Origin: Avimicrobium caecorum
GTDB lineage: Bacteria > Bacillota > Clostridia > Oscillospirales > Ruminococcaceae
Length of the DNA: 64,000 bases
Assembly: GCA_904394705.1 (NCBI GenBank)
Contig: CAJFNJ010000013.1
Location: forward strand, 1-64,000
Direction of reading: 5' to 3'
The notes under the pieces were generated by a model that was not told where the DNA came from, made no database searches, and worked only from the letters and a program-made list of their open reading frames with translations. Numbering within the stretch: position 1 is the stretch's first letter; each line of letters opens with the position of its first letter. A program made the translations under genes and the position numbers. Below, piece after piece: positions 63,881 through 64,000 of the stretch.

Positions 63881-64000
63881 TCACCCGGCTGTGATGGCAG
63901 CAGTCCTGGCGCCGATGAAATCGATGAGCGCCCTGGGGTCCATCTCGATCTGCATGCCGATTTTACCGGCACTGAATACGATGGTATCCAGGGGAAGGCA
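63881..64000 (-). CDS. YbaK/EbsC-family aminoacyl-tRNA deacylase, C-terminal end (cut by the window)
   Basis: Only the last 39 residues are inside the window: LDTIVFSAGKIGMQIEM, then DPRALIDFIGARTAAITAG and stop. The pattern T-I-x-V/F-S-x-G-K-x-G-x-Q-I-E-x-x-P/D-x-x-L-I is that of the YbaK/EbsC family, which removes wrong amino acids from tRNA (Cys from tRNA-Pro and similar). The active-site lysine lies upstream, outside the window. Confidence 0.7.
   Translation of the reverse strand, partial: CLPLDTIVFSAGKIGMQIEMDPRALIDFIGARTAAITAG

Overview
The window looks like chromosomal DNA of a GC-rich, low-oxygen Clostridia species, probably Oscillospiraceae/Ruminococcaceae (Faecalibacterium/Gemmiger/Subdoligranulum-like). 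The signs are Firmicutes gene orders (rpmG-secE-nusG-rplK-rplA, rplJ-rplL, hrcA-grpE-dnaK-dnaJ with a CIRCE site, prmA-rsmE), strong AGGAGG ribosome-binding sites, pyruvate formate-lyase with its activase, a SpoIID-like protein, a DUF1846 protein and a translational GTPase fused to an NYN domain. The genus is an inference. I see no integrase, transposase, phage block or CRISPR array; both window edges cut features.

Layout. 0-5.4 kb: a possible cut C-terminus, tRNA-Leu(UAA), a gene-poor stretch with extra terminators, a PDZ-less HtrA protease, small membrane proteins, a flavin/Fe-S reductase pair and tRNA-Gly(CCC). 5.4-12.3 kb: TetM-like GTPase-NYN fusion, a secreted NPDTGR-tailed protein, a PLP decarboxylase-fold enzyme and an SdpI/SdpR-like operon. 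12.7-19.6 kb: pflB-pflA, a VOC protein, a double ribbon-helix-helix regulator with a zinc-ribbon partner, and a CheY/CheX/FapA trio. 19.8-24.9 kb: a methionine-synthase-like fragment, argS with DUF1934, murI and ddl. 25.3-35.3 kb: ribosomal/transcription genes (with an L10 leader) and the heat-shock operon. 35.4-37.5 kb: three tandem paralogous extracytoplasmic proteins. 37.6-42.9 kb: RNA/ribosome methyltransferases, a HAD phosphatase and a PhoP/PhoR-type two-component system. 43-47 kb: SpoIID-like protein, DUF1846 protein, ferredoxin-type aldo/keto reductase. 47-53 kb: a cluster of secreted proteins, including three more members of the family first seen at 8.5 kb. 53-64 kb: membrane proteins, ppk/ppx, pyrB with a fused zinc domain and a PyrR-type leader, a frameshifted gene, cytidine deaminase, sfsA, and a cut YbaK-like gene.

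The least ordinary material is the secreted protein family at 8.5, 47.5, 50.7 and 52.3 kb. Three members end exactly in NPDTGR, a sorting-signal-like motif with no membrane tail. In all three the stop codon sits inside a perfect DNA palindrome. Their 3' regions hold hairpins with one shared frame, GCGA-arm-loop-arm-ATCGCCGG, whose arms change together in four copies. Two of the genes have near-identical promoters with guanine runs between -35 and -10. One run is an uninterrupted G9 that leaves a 15-base spacer, the other leaves the optimal 17, which suggests slipped-strand phase variation. Codon use in the first two genes resembles that of the ribosomal protein genes nearby, so they are probably abundant.
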